Shown piece after piece: positions 5,666 through 13,866 of a stretch of 34,726 nucleotides of DNA. Every line of letters starts with the position of its first letter. The first letter of the stretch is position 1. Origin of the DNA: an uncultured Pseudoflavonifractor sp. GTDB taxonomy: Bacteria; Bacillota; Clostridia; Oscillospirales; Oscillospiraceae. The stretch lies in the NCBI GenBank assembly GCA_947651395.1, contig CANSYW010000018.1, positions 1-34,726 of the forward strand, in the 5' to 3' direction. The notes below the pieces were generated by a model. The model did no database searches. It had not been told where the DNA came from and saw nothing but the letters and a program-made list of their open reading frames with translations. Made by a program: the position numbers and the translations under genes.

Positions 5666-7060
5666 ATGGAACGTACTCATATCGCCCAAATCTTTGCCGA
5701 TCAGGAATCCTTCGGCGGCAAGAGTGTCACCGTCTGCGGCTGGGCCCGCACCATCCGGGACATGAAGAACTTTGGCTTCGTGGAGCTCAACGACGGCTCC
5801 TGCTTCAAAAACCTTCAGGTGGTCATGGAGGTGGAAAAGCTCAGCAATTATAAAGAGATCGCCGCCCAGAACGTGGGCGCCGCCCTCATTGTAAAGGGTA
5901 CAGTGATCCTTACCCCTGAGGCCAAGCAGCCCCTGGAGCTGAAGGCGGACGCCATTGAGGTGGAGGGGACGTCCACCCCTGAGTATCCCCTGCAGAAAAA
6001 GCGCCACAGTGTGGAGTTTCTGCGTACCATCCAGCACCTGCGGCCCCGTACCAACCTCTTTTCCGCCGCCTTCCGGGTGCGCAGCGCGGCGGCCTATGCC
6101 ATCCACAGCTTCTTCCAGGAGCGGGGGTTTGTGTATGTCCATACCCCCATCATCACCTGCTCCGACGCCGAGGGGGCGGGCGAGATGTTCCGGGTCTCCA
6201 CGCTGGATCCGGAAGACCTGCCCCGCACCGAGGAGGGCAAGGTGGACTTTACCCAGGACTTCTTCGGCAAGAGCGCCAGCCTGACGGTGTCCGGCCAGCT
6301 CAACGCGGAAAACTTCGCCATGGCCTTCGGGGACGTGTACACCTTCGGCCCCACCTTCCGGGCGGAGAAGTCCAACACCCAGCGTCACGCCGCCGAGTTC
6401 TGGATGATCGAGCCGGAGATGGCCTTTGCCGACCTCAACGATTATATGGATACCGCCGAGGCCATGATCAAATCGGTGATCCGGGAGGTGATGGAGAAGT
6501 GCCCCGATGAGATGGCCTTCTTCAACTCCTTTGTGGACAAGGGCCTTCTGGAGCGGCTGGAGCATGTGGCCTCCTCCGCCTTCGGCCGGGTGAGCTATAC
6601 CGAGGCCATCGGAATCCTGGAGAAGTCCGGGGTGAAGTTCGAGTATCCCGTGTCCTGGGGCTGTGACCTTCAGACCGAGCATGAGCGCTATCTCACTGAG
6701 CAGTACTTTAAAAAGCCGGTGTTCGTCACCGACTACCCCAAGGAGATCAAGGCCTTCTATATGCGCTCCAACGACGACGGCAAGACCGTGGCCGCCGCCG
6801 ACTGCCTGGTTCCCGGCATCGGGGAGATCATCGGGGGCTCTCAGCGTGAGGAGCGGCTGGAGCTGCTGGAGGGTCGCATCAAGGAGCTGGGCATGGATCC
6901 GGAGAGCTACCGGTGGTACTGTGACCTGCGCCGGTACGGCTCCTGCCGCCACGCCGGCTTCGGCCTGGGCTTTGAGCGGCTGGTGATGTATCTCACCGGC
7001 GTGAGCAACATCCGGGACGTGCTTCCCCACCCCCGTACGGTGGGCAGCGCGGACTTCTGA
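5666..7060 (+). CDS. asnS: Asparaginyl-tRNA synthetase
   Basis: This 464-residue class IIb synthetase charges tRNA-Asn with asparagine using ATP. The N-terminal OB-fold anticodon-binding domain (about 1-110, [21 protein letters not shown]) is followed by the catalytic domain with motif 2 ([21 protein letters not shown] near residue 230) and motif 3 ([15 protein letters not shown] near residue 435). The [13 protein letters not shown] and [11 protein letters not shown] segments are also typical. GTG 5657 lies too close to the GAGGGA ribosome site, so ATG 5666 is the likely start. The gene is monocistronic, with its own promoter and terminator, and is an essential housekeeping gene. Confidence 0.98.
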   Translation: MERTHIAQIFADQESFGGKSVTVCGWARTIRDMKNFGFVELNDGSCFKNLQVVMEVEKLSNYKEIAAQNVGAALIVKGTVILTPEAKQPLELKADAIEVEGTSTPEYPLQKKRHSVEFLRTIQHLRPRTNLFSAAFRVRSAAAYAIHSFFQERGFVYVHTPIITCSDAEGAGEMFRVSTLDPEDLPRTEEGKVDFTQDFFGKSASLTVSGQLNAENFAMAFGDVYTFGPTFRAEKSNTQRHAAEFWMIEPEMAFADLNDYMDTAEAMIKSVIREVMEKCPDEMAFFNSFVDKGLLERLEHVASSAFGRVSYTEAIGILEKSGVKFEYPVSWGCDLQTEHERYLTEQYFKKPVFVTDYPKEIKAFYMRSNDDGKTVAAADCLVPGIGEIIGGSQREERLELLEGRIKELGMDPESYRWYCDLRRYGSCRHAGFGLGFERLVMYLTGVSNIRDVLPHPRTVGSADF

Positions 7061-7070
7061 AAAGAAAAAG

Positions 7071-7109
7071 AGCGGACGACCGAGAGAGTCTCGGCCGTCC
7101 GCTTATTTT
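7071..7109 (+). terminator. asnS terminator
   Basis: A long, slightly imperfect stem (AGCGGACG...CGTCCGCT with an inner CCGAGA/TCTCGG) is followed by TTATTTTG. Confidence 0.85.
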
Positions 7110-7126
7110 GTCGGAGCCACCTGTGA

Positions 7127-7168
7127 TAAAAAACGAGGGGAAGCCGAAAGACTTCCCCTCGTTTTTTA
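7127..7168 (-). terminator. Terminator of the DUF1846 gene
   Basis: A 15-bp perfect stem (AAAAACGAGGGGAAG and its complement) has A and T runs on either side, so it can end transcription in both directions. It touches the stop codon of the leftward gene. Confidence 0.85.
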
Positions 7169-8653
7169 CTGCCTGTGATAGAGCTTATTGGTCTCGTACT
7201 GGGGCTCGCAGGTGACCTGAACGCCCAGCTTTTTATAGACCCCCGCGTCGTTGGCGGGGAGGATCACCGTAGCGTGGGCCTGGCAGCCCCGCAGGTTGGC
7301 CAGCTGATCCATGGCCTGGTCGGCCAGGGGGTTGGACACGGCGCTGGAGGCCAGGGCGATGAGCACCTCGTCGGTATGGAGCCGGGGGTTTTTGCTCCCC
7401 ATGTGTTCCACCTTCAGGTGCTGGATGGGGATGATGGCCTCCCGGGTGATGAGATGGACCTTCCGGTCGATGCCCGCCAGGGCTTTCAGGGCGTTGAGAA
7501 GGGCGCCGGCCGAGGGGCCCATCAGGTCGGTGGTACGGCCCCGGACGATGCGGCCGTCGGGCAGCTCGATGGTGACGGCGGGGAGGCCCGTCTCCTCGGC
7601 CACCGCCAGAGCGGCGGGGACCACAGGCCGGAGGTCGGCGTCCACACCGGCCTGCTTCATCAGCAGCTCCAGCTTGTAGATCACCTCGTCCTCGCAACGG
7701 CCCTGACGCCGCTCACACAGGGCGTCATAGTAGCGGCGGAGGATCTCCTGTTTGGCGGCCGCGCACACCGCGTCGTCGTCGGTGATGCAGTTGCCCACCA
7801 TGTTGACCCCCATATCGGTGGGGGACTTATAGGGGCTTTGACCCATGATCTTTTCGAACATGTTGTTCAGGACAGGGAAGACCTCCACGTCCCGGTTGTA
7901 GTTCACCGTGGTCTCACCGTAGGCGGCCAGGTGGAAGGGGTCGATCATGTTCACGTCATTGAGATCGGCGGTGGCCGCCTCATAGGCCAGATTCACCGGG
8001 TGGTTCAGGGGTAGGTTCCAGATGGGGAAGGTCTCAAACTTGGCGTAGCCCGCCTTGACTCCCCGGCGGTACTCGTGGTAGAGCTGGGAGAGACACACCG
8101 CCATCTTGCCGCTGCCGGGGCCCGGCGCGGTGACCACCACCAGGGGGCGGGTGGTCTCCATATACTGGTTTTTCCCGTAGCCGTCGTCAGAGACGATAAG
8201 GGGGATGTTGTGGGGGTAGCCGGCGATGGGGTAGTGGCGGCAGACTTTGATCCCCAGATCCTCCAACCGGCGCTGGAAGGCCTTGGCGGCGGCCTGATGG
8301 TCGTAACGGGTGATGACCACGCCCCCTACCAGCAGTCCCATGGAGCGGAAGGCGTCGATGAGCCGGAGCACATCGACATCATAGGTGATCCCCAGGTCGC
8401 CCCGAACCTTGTTTTTCTCAATGTCGGCGGCATTGATGGCAATGACCACCTCGGCCTGATCCTTGAGCTGGGAGAGCATGCGGATCTTGCTGTCGGGCTC
8501 AAAGCCGGGAAGGACACGGGCGGCGTGGTAGTCGTCAAAGAGCTTGCCGCCAAACTCCAGATAGAGCTTGCCGCCAAACTGGGCAATGCGCTCCCGGATC
8601 CGGGCGGACTGGGTCTCTATGTATTTTTCGTTGTCAAAGCCGATGGGTGACAT
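7166..8653 (-). CDS. DUF1846 (UPF0371) family protein
   Basis: The 495-residue protein matches the DUF1846 family at its usual length, starting IGFDNEKYIETQSARIRERI. A P-loop-like VTAPGPGSGKMAVC segment lies near residue 175. Other recognisable stretches are FETFPIWNLPLNHPVN, TTVNYNRDVEVFPVL and HMGSKNPRLHTDEVL near the end. The family is cytosolic and widespread in Firmicutes; its biochemical role is unsettled as far as I know. An AAGGAG site lies 10 bases before the ATG. The upstream lipoprotein gene runs in the same direction with a 26-base gap, so the two are probably co-transcribed. Confidence 0.92.
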   Translation of the reverse strand: MSPIGFDNEKYIETQSARIRERIAQFGGKLYLEFGGKLFDDYHAARVLPGFEPDSKIRMLSQLKDQAEVVIAINAADIEKNKVRGDLGITYDVDVLRLIDAFRSMGLLVGGVVITRYDHQAAAKAFQRRLEDLGIKVCRHYPIAGYPHNIPLIVSDDGYGKNQYMETTRPLVVVTAPGPGSGKMAVCLSQLYHEYRRGVKAGYAKFETFPIWNLPLNHPVNLAYEAATADLNDVNMIDPFHLAAYGETTVNYNRDVEVFPVLNNMFEKIMGQSPYKSPTDMGVNMVGNCITDDDAVCAAAKQEILRRYYDALCERRQGRCEDEVIYKLELLMKQAGVDADLRPVVPAALAVAEETGLPAVTIELPDGRIVRGRTTDLMGPSAGALLNALKALAGIDRKVHLITREAIIPIQHLKVEHMGSKNPRLHTDEVLIALASSAVSNPLADQAMDQLANLRGCQAHATVILPANDAGVYKKLGVQVTCEPQYETNKLYHRQ

Positions 8654-8679
8654 GGCCTCGCCGCTCCTTTTCAGTGGAT

Positions 8680-9414
8680 TCAGATGTTATAGTCGATGAT
8701 AAGGTAGTCCAGATTGGACCAGTCCTCCTGGCTGAAGAACAGGGAGTCATCCTCTTTGTCCTGCTGAACCTGGATGACAATGGATTTTTCCTCCATATAG
8801 TCCATGTTGTCGATCTGCTCTTCCAGAAGATCCAAAAGGGTGTCGTAATACTCCGCGGCAAAGGTGTTCTCGTACCAGGAGGTGAGCTCCTCCTCGGTCA
8901 TAGAGTCGGTATCCACGGCGTCAAACTTTGTCCAGAAATCCTCAAAACCCGCCTCGGCGTTGTCGGAGAGCAGGTGGAGGATGTTCAGGGGCCTGATGTT
9001 CACCTTTACGGCAAAGGTACCGTCGTCCTGCTTGGTGGAGGAGGCAATGGAGTAGTCGGCCTTAGCGTAGATCTTTTCATAGAGCTCCTTGGCCCGATGA
9101 AGCTGCATATCGCTGGCTTCCACGATGGTGGAGGGATCGGTGAGGGATTCGGGGCCAAAGTTGTTCAGGAAGATGAGGGCCTCTCCCTCCACGTTGTCGT
9201 TATGCTGATTCCTGGCGTCCTCGGTGGTCACATTGCTGTAAAAGTCTACGAAGCCGCTGTACTCACCCTTATAGGTGGTGTCCAGCTCCACCTGTACGCA
9301 CTGGGTGGCGTCGTCAGCGGACAGGCCGCCCTCACCGCATGCGGTGAGGGATAGGGTCATGGCCAGGGCCATGACCCCAATGAACAGGTTGCGGGTCAGA
9401 TCATTGCGTTTCAC
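8680..9414 (-). CDS. Secreted lipoprotein of unknown function (shares domain with 25654-26853)
   Basis: The 244-residue product starts with KRNDLTRN, a hydrophobic stretch and the lipobox LTAC (Cys near residue 25), so it should be a lipoprotein on the outer membrane face. GTG 9414 is chosen as start because GAGGAG lies 8 bases upstream and because it puts the signal peptide at the N-terminus; a longer in-frame extension lacks both. The mature part is acidic and helical. Its stretch from IYAKADYSIASS through VKVNIRPLNIL, and its end LDYLIIDY, correspond to segments of the SLH protein at 25654-26853, so the two share one extracellular domain. It resembles DUF5105-like lipoproteins, but I am not certain. 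Confidence 0.82.
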   Translation of the reverse strand: MKRNDLTRNLFIGVMALAMTLSLTACGEGGLSADDATQCVQVELDTTYKGEYSGFVDFYSNVTTEDARNQHNDNVEGEALIFLNNFGPESLTDPSTIVEASDMQLHRAKELYEKIYAKADYSIASSTKQDDGTFAVKVNIRPLNILHLLSDNAEAGFEDFWTKFDAVDTDSMTEEELTSWYENTFAAEYYDTLLDLLEEQIDNMDYMEEKSIVIQVQQDKEDDSLFFSQEDWSNLDYLIIDYNI

Positions 9415-9578
9415 GTTCAAGACTCCTCTATTCTGATTTGAAGGGCCTGACGGCCCGTGTGACGTGCGGATATTGCATGCCACACACGAAAGATATTTTA
9501 ACATGAACCGATCCGTTTGGAAAGAGAAATTCCCCATAAAATTTCCCTGTTTTTATTTTTTATCCCGTCCCCGCCCCC

Positions 9579-9607
9579 TTGTCATTTTCCCCCGCTTGTA
9601 GTATGAT
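9579..9607 (+). promoter_or_regulatory. Promoter of the TSUP transporter gene
   Basis: TTGTCA and TATGAT are separated by 17 bases. The implied transcript start is near 9614, giving a leader of about 40 bases. Confidence 0.75.
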
Positions 9608-9624
9608 TTGGAGAAATGAGTCGA

Positions 9625-9648
9625 GAGGAGGCCCCTCCTCCGGGAGGT
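9625..9648 (+). promoter_or_regulatory. Overlapping hairpins over the ribosome binding site
   Basis: Two mutually exclusive hairpins can form: GAGGAG 9625-9630 with CTCCTC 9635-9640, or CCTCC 9634-9638 with the ribosome site GGAGG 9643-9647. The second would hide the ribosome site of the downstream gene. Function is speculative. Confidence 0.35.
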
Positions 9649-9654
9649 ATGGTT

Positions 9655-10425
9655 ATGGAAGTCACTGTGCGTATGTTTCTTATCGTCTGTCCCCTGGTGT
9701 TTTTGGGGGGACTGGTGGATGCGGTGGCGGGCGGCGGCGGCCTTATCACCCTGCCCGCCTATCTGGTGGCGGGGCTGCCTCCGCACCTGGCCTCGGCCAC
9801 CAGCAAGTGCAGCTCGGTGTTCGGCACCGCCATCTCCACCCTGCGCTTCTTGCGGGAGGGGCGCTTCCACCGCAGGGCCGCTCTGGTCTCCGCCGTTACC
9901 GCCCTCGTGGGCTCCGCCCTGGGGACCCGGCTCAATCTGCTGCTCAGTGAGCGCACGCTGCACTACGTGCTTATCGTACTGCTTCCTGTCATCGCCCTCT
10001 TTCTTCTGCTGAACCGGGATTTCGGTCTGGAGAGCAAGGTGGAGGAGCTCACAGAGAAGAAATTGACCCTTCTGTCGGGGGGGATCGGCCTGGTGCTGGG
10101 CGCCTACGACGGCTTCTTCGGGCCGGGGGCGGGCACCTTTATGATCCTGGCCTTTACCGCCCTGGCGGGATTCGATCTGGTCACCGCCTCAGGGAACGCC
10201 AAGGTGGTGAATCTGTGCTCCAATGTGGCGGCCTTTGTCACCTTTGCCTTTGCCGGAAAGATCGTCTGGGCCCTGGGGCTCCCGGCGGCGGTGTGCTCCA
10301 TCGCGGGGCATTATGTGGGCTCCACTCTGGCGCTGAAGGATGGGGCGAAGGTCATCCGTCCCATGTTTTTTGTGGTGCTGGCGCTGCTGCTGGCGCGGAT
10401 CCTGTGGGATCTGATCGGAGGCTGA
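9655..10425 (+). CDS. TSUP-family (TauE/SafE) membrane transporter
   Basis: The 256-residue integral membrane protein has about eight hydrophobic segments and the repeated TSUP motif: GGLVDAVAGGGGLITLP near residue 18 and GAYDGFFGPGAGTF near residue 150. Family members export or import sulfonates, sulfite or related organic anions; the substrate here cannot be told. GGGAGGT sits 6 bases before ATG 9655. An in-frame ATG at 9616 would place that ribosome site inside the gene and add a charged N-terminal extension, so I prefer 9655. The gene has its own promoter and terminator. Confidence 0.9.
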   Translation: MEVTVRMFLIVCPLVFLGGLVDAVAGGGGLITLPAYLVAGLPPHLASATSKCSSVFGTAISTLRFLREGRFHRRAALVSAVTALVGSALGTRLNLLLSERTLHYVLIVLLPVIALFLLLNRDFGLESKVEELTEKKLTLLSGGIGLVLGAYDGFFGPGAGTFMILAFTALAGFDLVTASGNAKVVNLCSNVAAFVTFAFAGKIVWALGLPAAVCSIAGHYVGSTLALKDGAKVIRPMFFVVLALLLARILWDLIGG

Positions 10426-10433
10426 AAGGGTGT

Positions 10434-10475
10434 AAAAAAGGAGGCTGTTTCCGTTTGGAAACAGCCTCCTTTTTT
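10434..10475. terminator. Bidirectional terminator between convergent genes
   Basis: A perfect stem of about 19 bp (AAAAAAGGAGGCTGTTTCC and its complement) with a 4-base loop has A/T runs at both ends. It serves the TSUP gene and the DHHW gene. Confidence 0.92.
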
Positions 10476-11611
10476 CAACGGCCGAGCCAGACCAGGCTGG
10501 ACTCGACGAAGTTGGGCACTGAGTAGAGAATGAGGGTCTGGTCGATGCCGTTGTCGGCAATATACTGGGCGGTGGAGCGCTTGTAGTAGCGTAGGTCGAT
10601 GAGATGGATCTCAGAGAAGTGGGGGGTGAGGAAGGGCACCAGGGAGTCGGAATAGCTGTCCCGGATGAGCAGCAGCTTGGGCTTGTCGCTGTTGCCGGTC
10701 TTCACTACGCCAAGGGACTGCTGTCCACCCAGAAACATGGCGTATTTGTCCTTCTTGGTCAGGTAGCTCTTGTCATAGAGCTGCCGGGGCTCCTCCACGG
10801 GATTGCCCTTGGCGTCATAGGTGTGGCTGGTGACGGTGATCCCGTCCTCAGGGACGTAAGTGTCCATCTCGTCGGGCTCCACCCAGCGCACGCCGGAGGA
10901 GGAGAAGACGGTGCCGTAAAACTCATCGGATACGGTGGTCTTGGTGTAGGTTGAGAGGGGCAGGGGCTCGTAGCCGAGGATGGGGCCCAGGGCGGCGTAG
11001 CCGTAGTAGGCGCCCAGGGAGGTCCAGTGGTGGTCGGTGCGGTAGAAGATGGCCTCGTCCTTGTGTCCGGCCAGGGCGTCGGTGAGGCCGAAGGCCGGGG
11101 TGGTGAGGGTCTGCAGGGTCTGAGAGATGACCAGGCCCTGATCATAGTTGGGGGCCCCGGCGGGCAGCTTCTCCGCCCAGATCTTGGCGGCGGTGGGGAT
11201 GAGACCGACCTTCACGGGGCCGGAGACCTTGGCGGCAAAGTCGTCGATATACTTGAGGTTGCTCTCCAGCCGCTTTTGATCGTCCTCGCTGAGCTCAAAG
11301 CGGGTGATGAGGGAGCCGTCGTCGCAGAAATAGACCCCGTTGTTCTCCTGCTTGCCGACGAACCGTTCACTCCAGGCCTTGGCGGCCACCCAGGCGTCCC
11401 GGCCGGCAAACTGGTCGATGACGTAGGTTTCGTAATCGGCCATGAACTTTCCGGAGAGCACGTCCTTGGCGGTGAATGCGGGGCGCTGAGCCAGGGAGCG
11501 GTTTTCCACCTGGGAGAACTCCTTGTCCGGGGTGAGGGCGTTGGCGGTAAAGCCCAGAGTCAGGGTGGCGCAGAAGAAGGCGGAGAGGAACCGGGCGTAT
11601 TTTTTCGTCAT
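10475..11611 (-). CDS. DHHW-motif protein, probable surface polymer O-acetylation partner
   Basis: The 378-residue protein begins with a signal peptide or signal anchor (ARFLSAFFCATLTLGFTANA). It contains the DHHW motif (FYRTDHHWTSLGAYYGY near residue 195) that names this family. DHHW proteins are relatives of the AlgJ/AlgX SGNH-like esterase/transferase fold; a late LLLIRDSYSDSLVPFL segment resembles the catalytic Ser block and pairs with the D-H-H motif. It lies 12 bases after the MBOAT gene with AAGGAGGT before its ATG, so the two are translated from one mRNA. By analogy with alginate and cellulose acetylation, the MBOAT protein would pass acetyl across the membrane and this protein would place it on a wall or exopolymer. 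Confidence 0.88.
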   Translation of the reverse strand: MTKKYARFLSAFFCATLTLGFTANALTPDKEFSQVENRSLAQRPAFTAKDVLSGKFMADYETYVIDQFAGRDAWVAAKAWSERFVGKQENNGVYFCDDGSLITRFELSEDDQKRLESNLKYIDDFAAKVSGPVKVGLIPTAAKIWAEKLPAGAPNYDQGLVISQTLQTLTTPAFGLTDALAGHKDEAIFYRTDHHWTSLGAYYGYAALGPILGYEPLPLSTYTKTTVSDEFYGTVFSSSGVRWVEPDEMDTYVPEDGITVTSHTYDAKGNPVEEPRQLYDKSYLTKKDKYAMFLGGQQSLGVVKTGNSDKPKLLLIRDSYSDSLVPFLTPHFSEIHLIDLRYYKRSTAQYIADNGIDQTLILYSVPNFVESSLVWLGR

Positions 11612-11623
11612 GGTATGACCTCC

Positions 11624-13027
11624 TTAAAACTGGAAATAGAGGAAGGGGTTATAGGTGCCGTCCACCAGGTAAGCGGTGGAGAGGGCCAGCCCGGCCAGTA
11701 TCAGCAGCGGGCAGAGGATCTGCCGGAGCTTCTCGGGCAGCCTGGCCCAGAGGAGCTTTACCCCCGGGGTGGCGCCGCACAGGGCCAGCAGGAGCATGGG
11801 CAGGTAGGAACGCAGGTGGTAGAAGAGAGCTCCGTCGGTAAATCCGCCCTGGGCGGCGCCGAACATAGCGCTCAGATAGGGCAGCAGGTGGGAGAAATCC
11901 TCGATGGCGAAGACCACCCACAGCACCAGCACGAAAAAGAGGGTATAGATTCGCTGGAGGAAGGCGGGAAGCCTGTCCAGCGCCTTGCCCCACACCAGCT
12001 TTTCCAGCACCAGCAGCACGCCGTAGCAGCCGCCCCAGAGAAGGAAGTTCCAGTTGGCCCCGTGCCAGATGCCGGTGGCGGCCCAGACCACCATCAGGTT
12101 AAAGATGAGCCGGCCCTTTCCCACCCGGCTGCCTCCCAGCGGAATATAGAGGTAATCACGGAACCAGGAGGACAGGGAGATGTGCCACCGCCGCCAGAAC
12201 TCGGAGATGGAGCGGGCGGTGTAGGGGTAGTTGAAGTTGCCCAGGAACTCGAACCCCAGCATCTGTCCCAGGCCTACGGCCATATCGGAATAGCCGGAGA
12301 AGTCGAAGTAGAGCTGGAAGGCGAAGGCCAGGGCACCCAGCCAGGCCCCGCCGGTGGTGAGCTCGGTGAGGGGCATGGCCTTGTATACGTCCCACAGAGC
12401 CCCCAGGTTGTTGGCCAGCAGTACCTTTTTGGCCAGTCCCACGGTAAAGGTCTGTACGCCGGCGGCAAACCGCTCCACCGGATAGGATCGCTCGTCGATC
12501 TGATCGGCCAGATCCTTATATTTCAGAATGGGGCCGGCGATGAGCTGGGGGAAGAGGGTGACGAAGGTGCCGAAGTTGACGATGTTGCGTTGGGCTCCGG
12601 CGTCGCCCCGGTAGACGTCAATGGTGTAGCTCATGGTCTGGAAGGTGTAGAAGGAGATGCCGATGGGCAGCTCCAGACCCAGCACCGGCATGAAGCCGAG
12701 CCCCACCGCCGCCAGAGAGCGGGCGATGAAGTCCCAGTACTTGAAAAAGCCCAGAAGGGCCAGGTTGAAGATCGCTGACTGGATCACATAGCGCCTGGCC
12801 CGGCGGTCATTGTCCTCCCCCTTGGCCTTCTCCACCAGAATGCCGTGGACGTAGTCGATGCCGATGGAGGCAAACATGATGAGGATATAGATGGGCTTTT
12901 TCCAGCCGTAGAAGATGAGATTGACCACCAGCAGCAGGGCGTTGCGGTATTTCAGCGGGGCGACATAGTGGAGCAGCAGGACGATGGGGAAATAGGTGAA
13001 GAGGAAAAAGGGCGTAGAGAAGACCAT
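11624..13027 (-). CDS. MBOAT-family membrane O-acyltransferase (AlgI/PatA-like)
   Basis: The 467-residue polytopic protein matches MBOAT acyltransferases such as AlgI and DltB. It shows PIGISFYTFQTMSYTIDVYRG near residue 120, SEFWRRWHISLSSWFRDYLYIPLGG near residue 290 with the first conserved His, and GIWHGANWNFLLWG near residue 330 with the catalytic His. It would carry acyl (usually acetyl) groups across the membrane for surface polymer modification. The ATG at 13027 (MVFSTPFFLF) follows a GGGGGTG site and is where family members begin; an in-frame upstream ATG lies inside the 13052 hairpin. It is followed directly by the DHHW partner. Confidence 0.95.
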   Translation of the reverse strand: MVFSTPFFLFTYFPIVLLLHYVAPLKYRNALLLVVNLIFYGWKKPIYILIMFASIGIDYVHGILVEKAKGEDNDRRARRYVIQSAIFNLALLGFFKYWDFIARSLAAVGLGFMPVLGLELPIGISFYTFQTMSYTIDVYRGDAGAQRNIVNFGTFVTLFPQLIAGPILKYKDLADQIDERSYPVERFAAGVQTFTVGLAKKVLLANNLGALWDVYKAMPLTELTTGGAWLGALAFAFQLYFDFSGYSDMAVGLGQMLGFEFLGNFNYPYTARSISEFWRRWHISLSSWFRDYLYIPLGGSRVGKGRLIFNLMVVWAATGIWHGANWNFLLWGGCYGVLLVLEKLVWGKALDRLPAFLQRIYTLFFVLVLWVVFAIEDFSHLLPYLSAMFGAAQGGFTDGALFYHLRSYLPMLLLALCGATPGVKLLWARLPEKLRQILCPLLILAGLALSTAYLVDGTYNPFLYFQF

Positions 13028-13051
13028 AAAGCACCCCCGAAGGTCAGGATA

Positions 13052-13095
13052 GACAACTGTTGGGCATCCGGCGTACCGGACGCCCAACAGTTGTC
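13052..13095 (-). promoter_or_regulatory. 20-bp-stem hairpin in the MBOAT leader
   Basis: GACAACTGTTGGGC..CCGG pairs with its complement across a 4-base loop; the only irregular pair is a G-U on the transcribed (minus) strand. No T run follows in that direction, so it is not a standard terminator. It lies between a putative promoter and the MBOAT start, so it may be an operator or an RNA-stabilising or regulatory leader. Confidence 0.7.
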
Positions 13096-13124
13096 AGTAT
13101 AGTCTGTTTTTGTTGTTTTGTATA
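13096..13124 (-). promoter_or_regulatory. Putative promoter of the MBOAT-DHHW genes
   Basis: On the minus strand TATACA and TATACT are separated by 17 bases. Transcription would start within the hairpin that follows. The -35 is a 4 of 6 match. Confidence 0.5.
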
Positions 13125-13128
13125 GTGG

Positions 13129-13791
13129 TTAGAAGCAGCCGTTAAAGGCGGACACCGCCGCGCTGGGCTCAGCCACTACGACAAACAAGATCCAGTCCCC
13201 GTTGGTGACGATCTGGGAGGCCTCCACATAGACCGCGGCGGAGGGGTACATGGAGCCGTTGTCCTTCAGATCCTGCTGACGGCTCTGGCAGGCGCTCTTC
13301 ACGGCATCCAGCTTGCCGCTTTTTACCTTGGCGATGAAGATCTCCTCGGTGGTGGCGCTCATGTCGGGCATGTAGAAGACGAAGTCCTCCAGATCAGAGG
13401 CGCTGAGGCTGTAGAAGTCCTCCAGCGCAAAGCCCACGTCGCTCATGGGGTTGCCGCCGGCCACGGCGGAGACCTTGGCGTAGATGTCGGCGGCGGTGAG
13501 GCTGGCCTCGGGGGCCTCGCTGGGGGCGGCGGTGGGCTCCGGGGTGGGGGTCTGAGTCTCAACAGGCTTTACCTCATCGGTCTCAGCGGGGGGTGTTACA
13601 GCGCTCGCGGACTCGGTGGGCTGGGGCTCGGCGGAGACCTCCGGGGTCTCGGTGGGCTGGACGCTTTCCATCACGCCGGGAGTCTCGGTGATCTCCGGGG
13701 TGGGGGTGGGGTCGGGCTCCTTGGGGCCACAGGCGGTGAGGATCATAGCCCCGGTGAGAGCCAGGGCGGAGAGGGTAATGTACTTTTTCAT
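13129..13791 (-). CDS. DUF4358-type lipoprotein with Pro/Thr-rich linker
   Basis: The 220-residue product has a lipoprotein signal peptide ending in the lipobox LTAC (Cys 21). A low-complexity linker rich in Pro, Thr, Glu and Ser (about residues 24-95) leads to a C-terminal domain of about 120 residues beginning TAADIYAKVSAVAGG. That domain resembles DUF4358, which often sits beside DHHW and MBOAT genes in Clostridia. The linker would let the domain reach through the peptidoglycan. It precedes the MBOAT gene in the same direction by 101 bases and probably belongs to the same surface-polymer modification cluster. Its start has AAGGAGTG. Confidence 0.8.
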   Translation of the reverse strand: MKKYITLSALALTGAMILTACGPKEPDPTPTPEITETPGVMESVQPTETPEVSAEPQPTESASAVTPPAETDEVKPVETQTPTPEPTAAPSEAPEASLTAADIYAKVSAVAGGNPMSDVGFALEDFYSLSASDLEDFVFYMPDMSATTEEIFIAKVKSGKLDAVKSACQSRQQDLKDNGSMYPSAAVYVEASQIVTNGDWILFVVVAEPSAAVSAFNGCF

Positions 13792-13866
13792 AGAGGGCTA
13801 ACACTCCTTTTTTGTTTGGGTTACCTCCCTTTGACGACGGAGGAGAAAAAAAGTTCCCGAAAAATT

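Noticed and set aside
5588..7030. Open frame of 480 codons on the minus strand
   Set aside because: It is the antisense of asnS.
11027..12778. Open frame of 583 codons on the plus strand
   Set aside because: It lies antisense to the DHHW and MBOAT genes, with Gly/Gln/Glu-rich translation and no domain.
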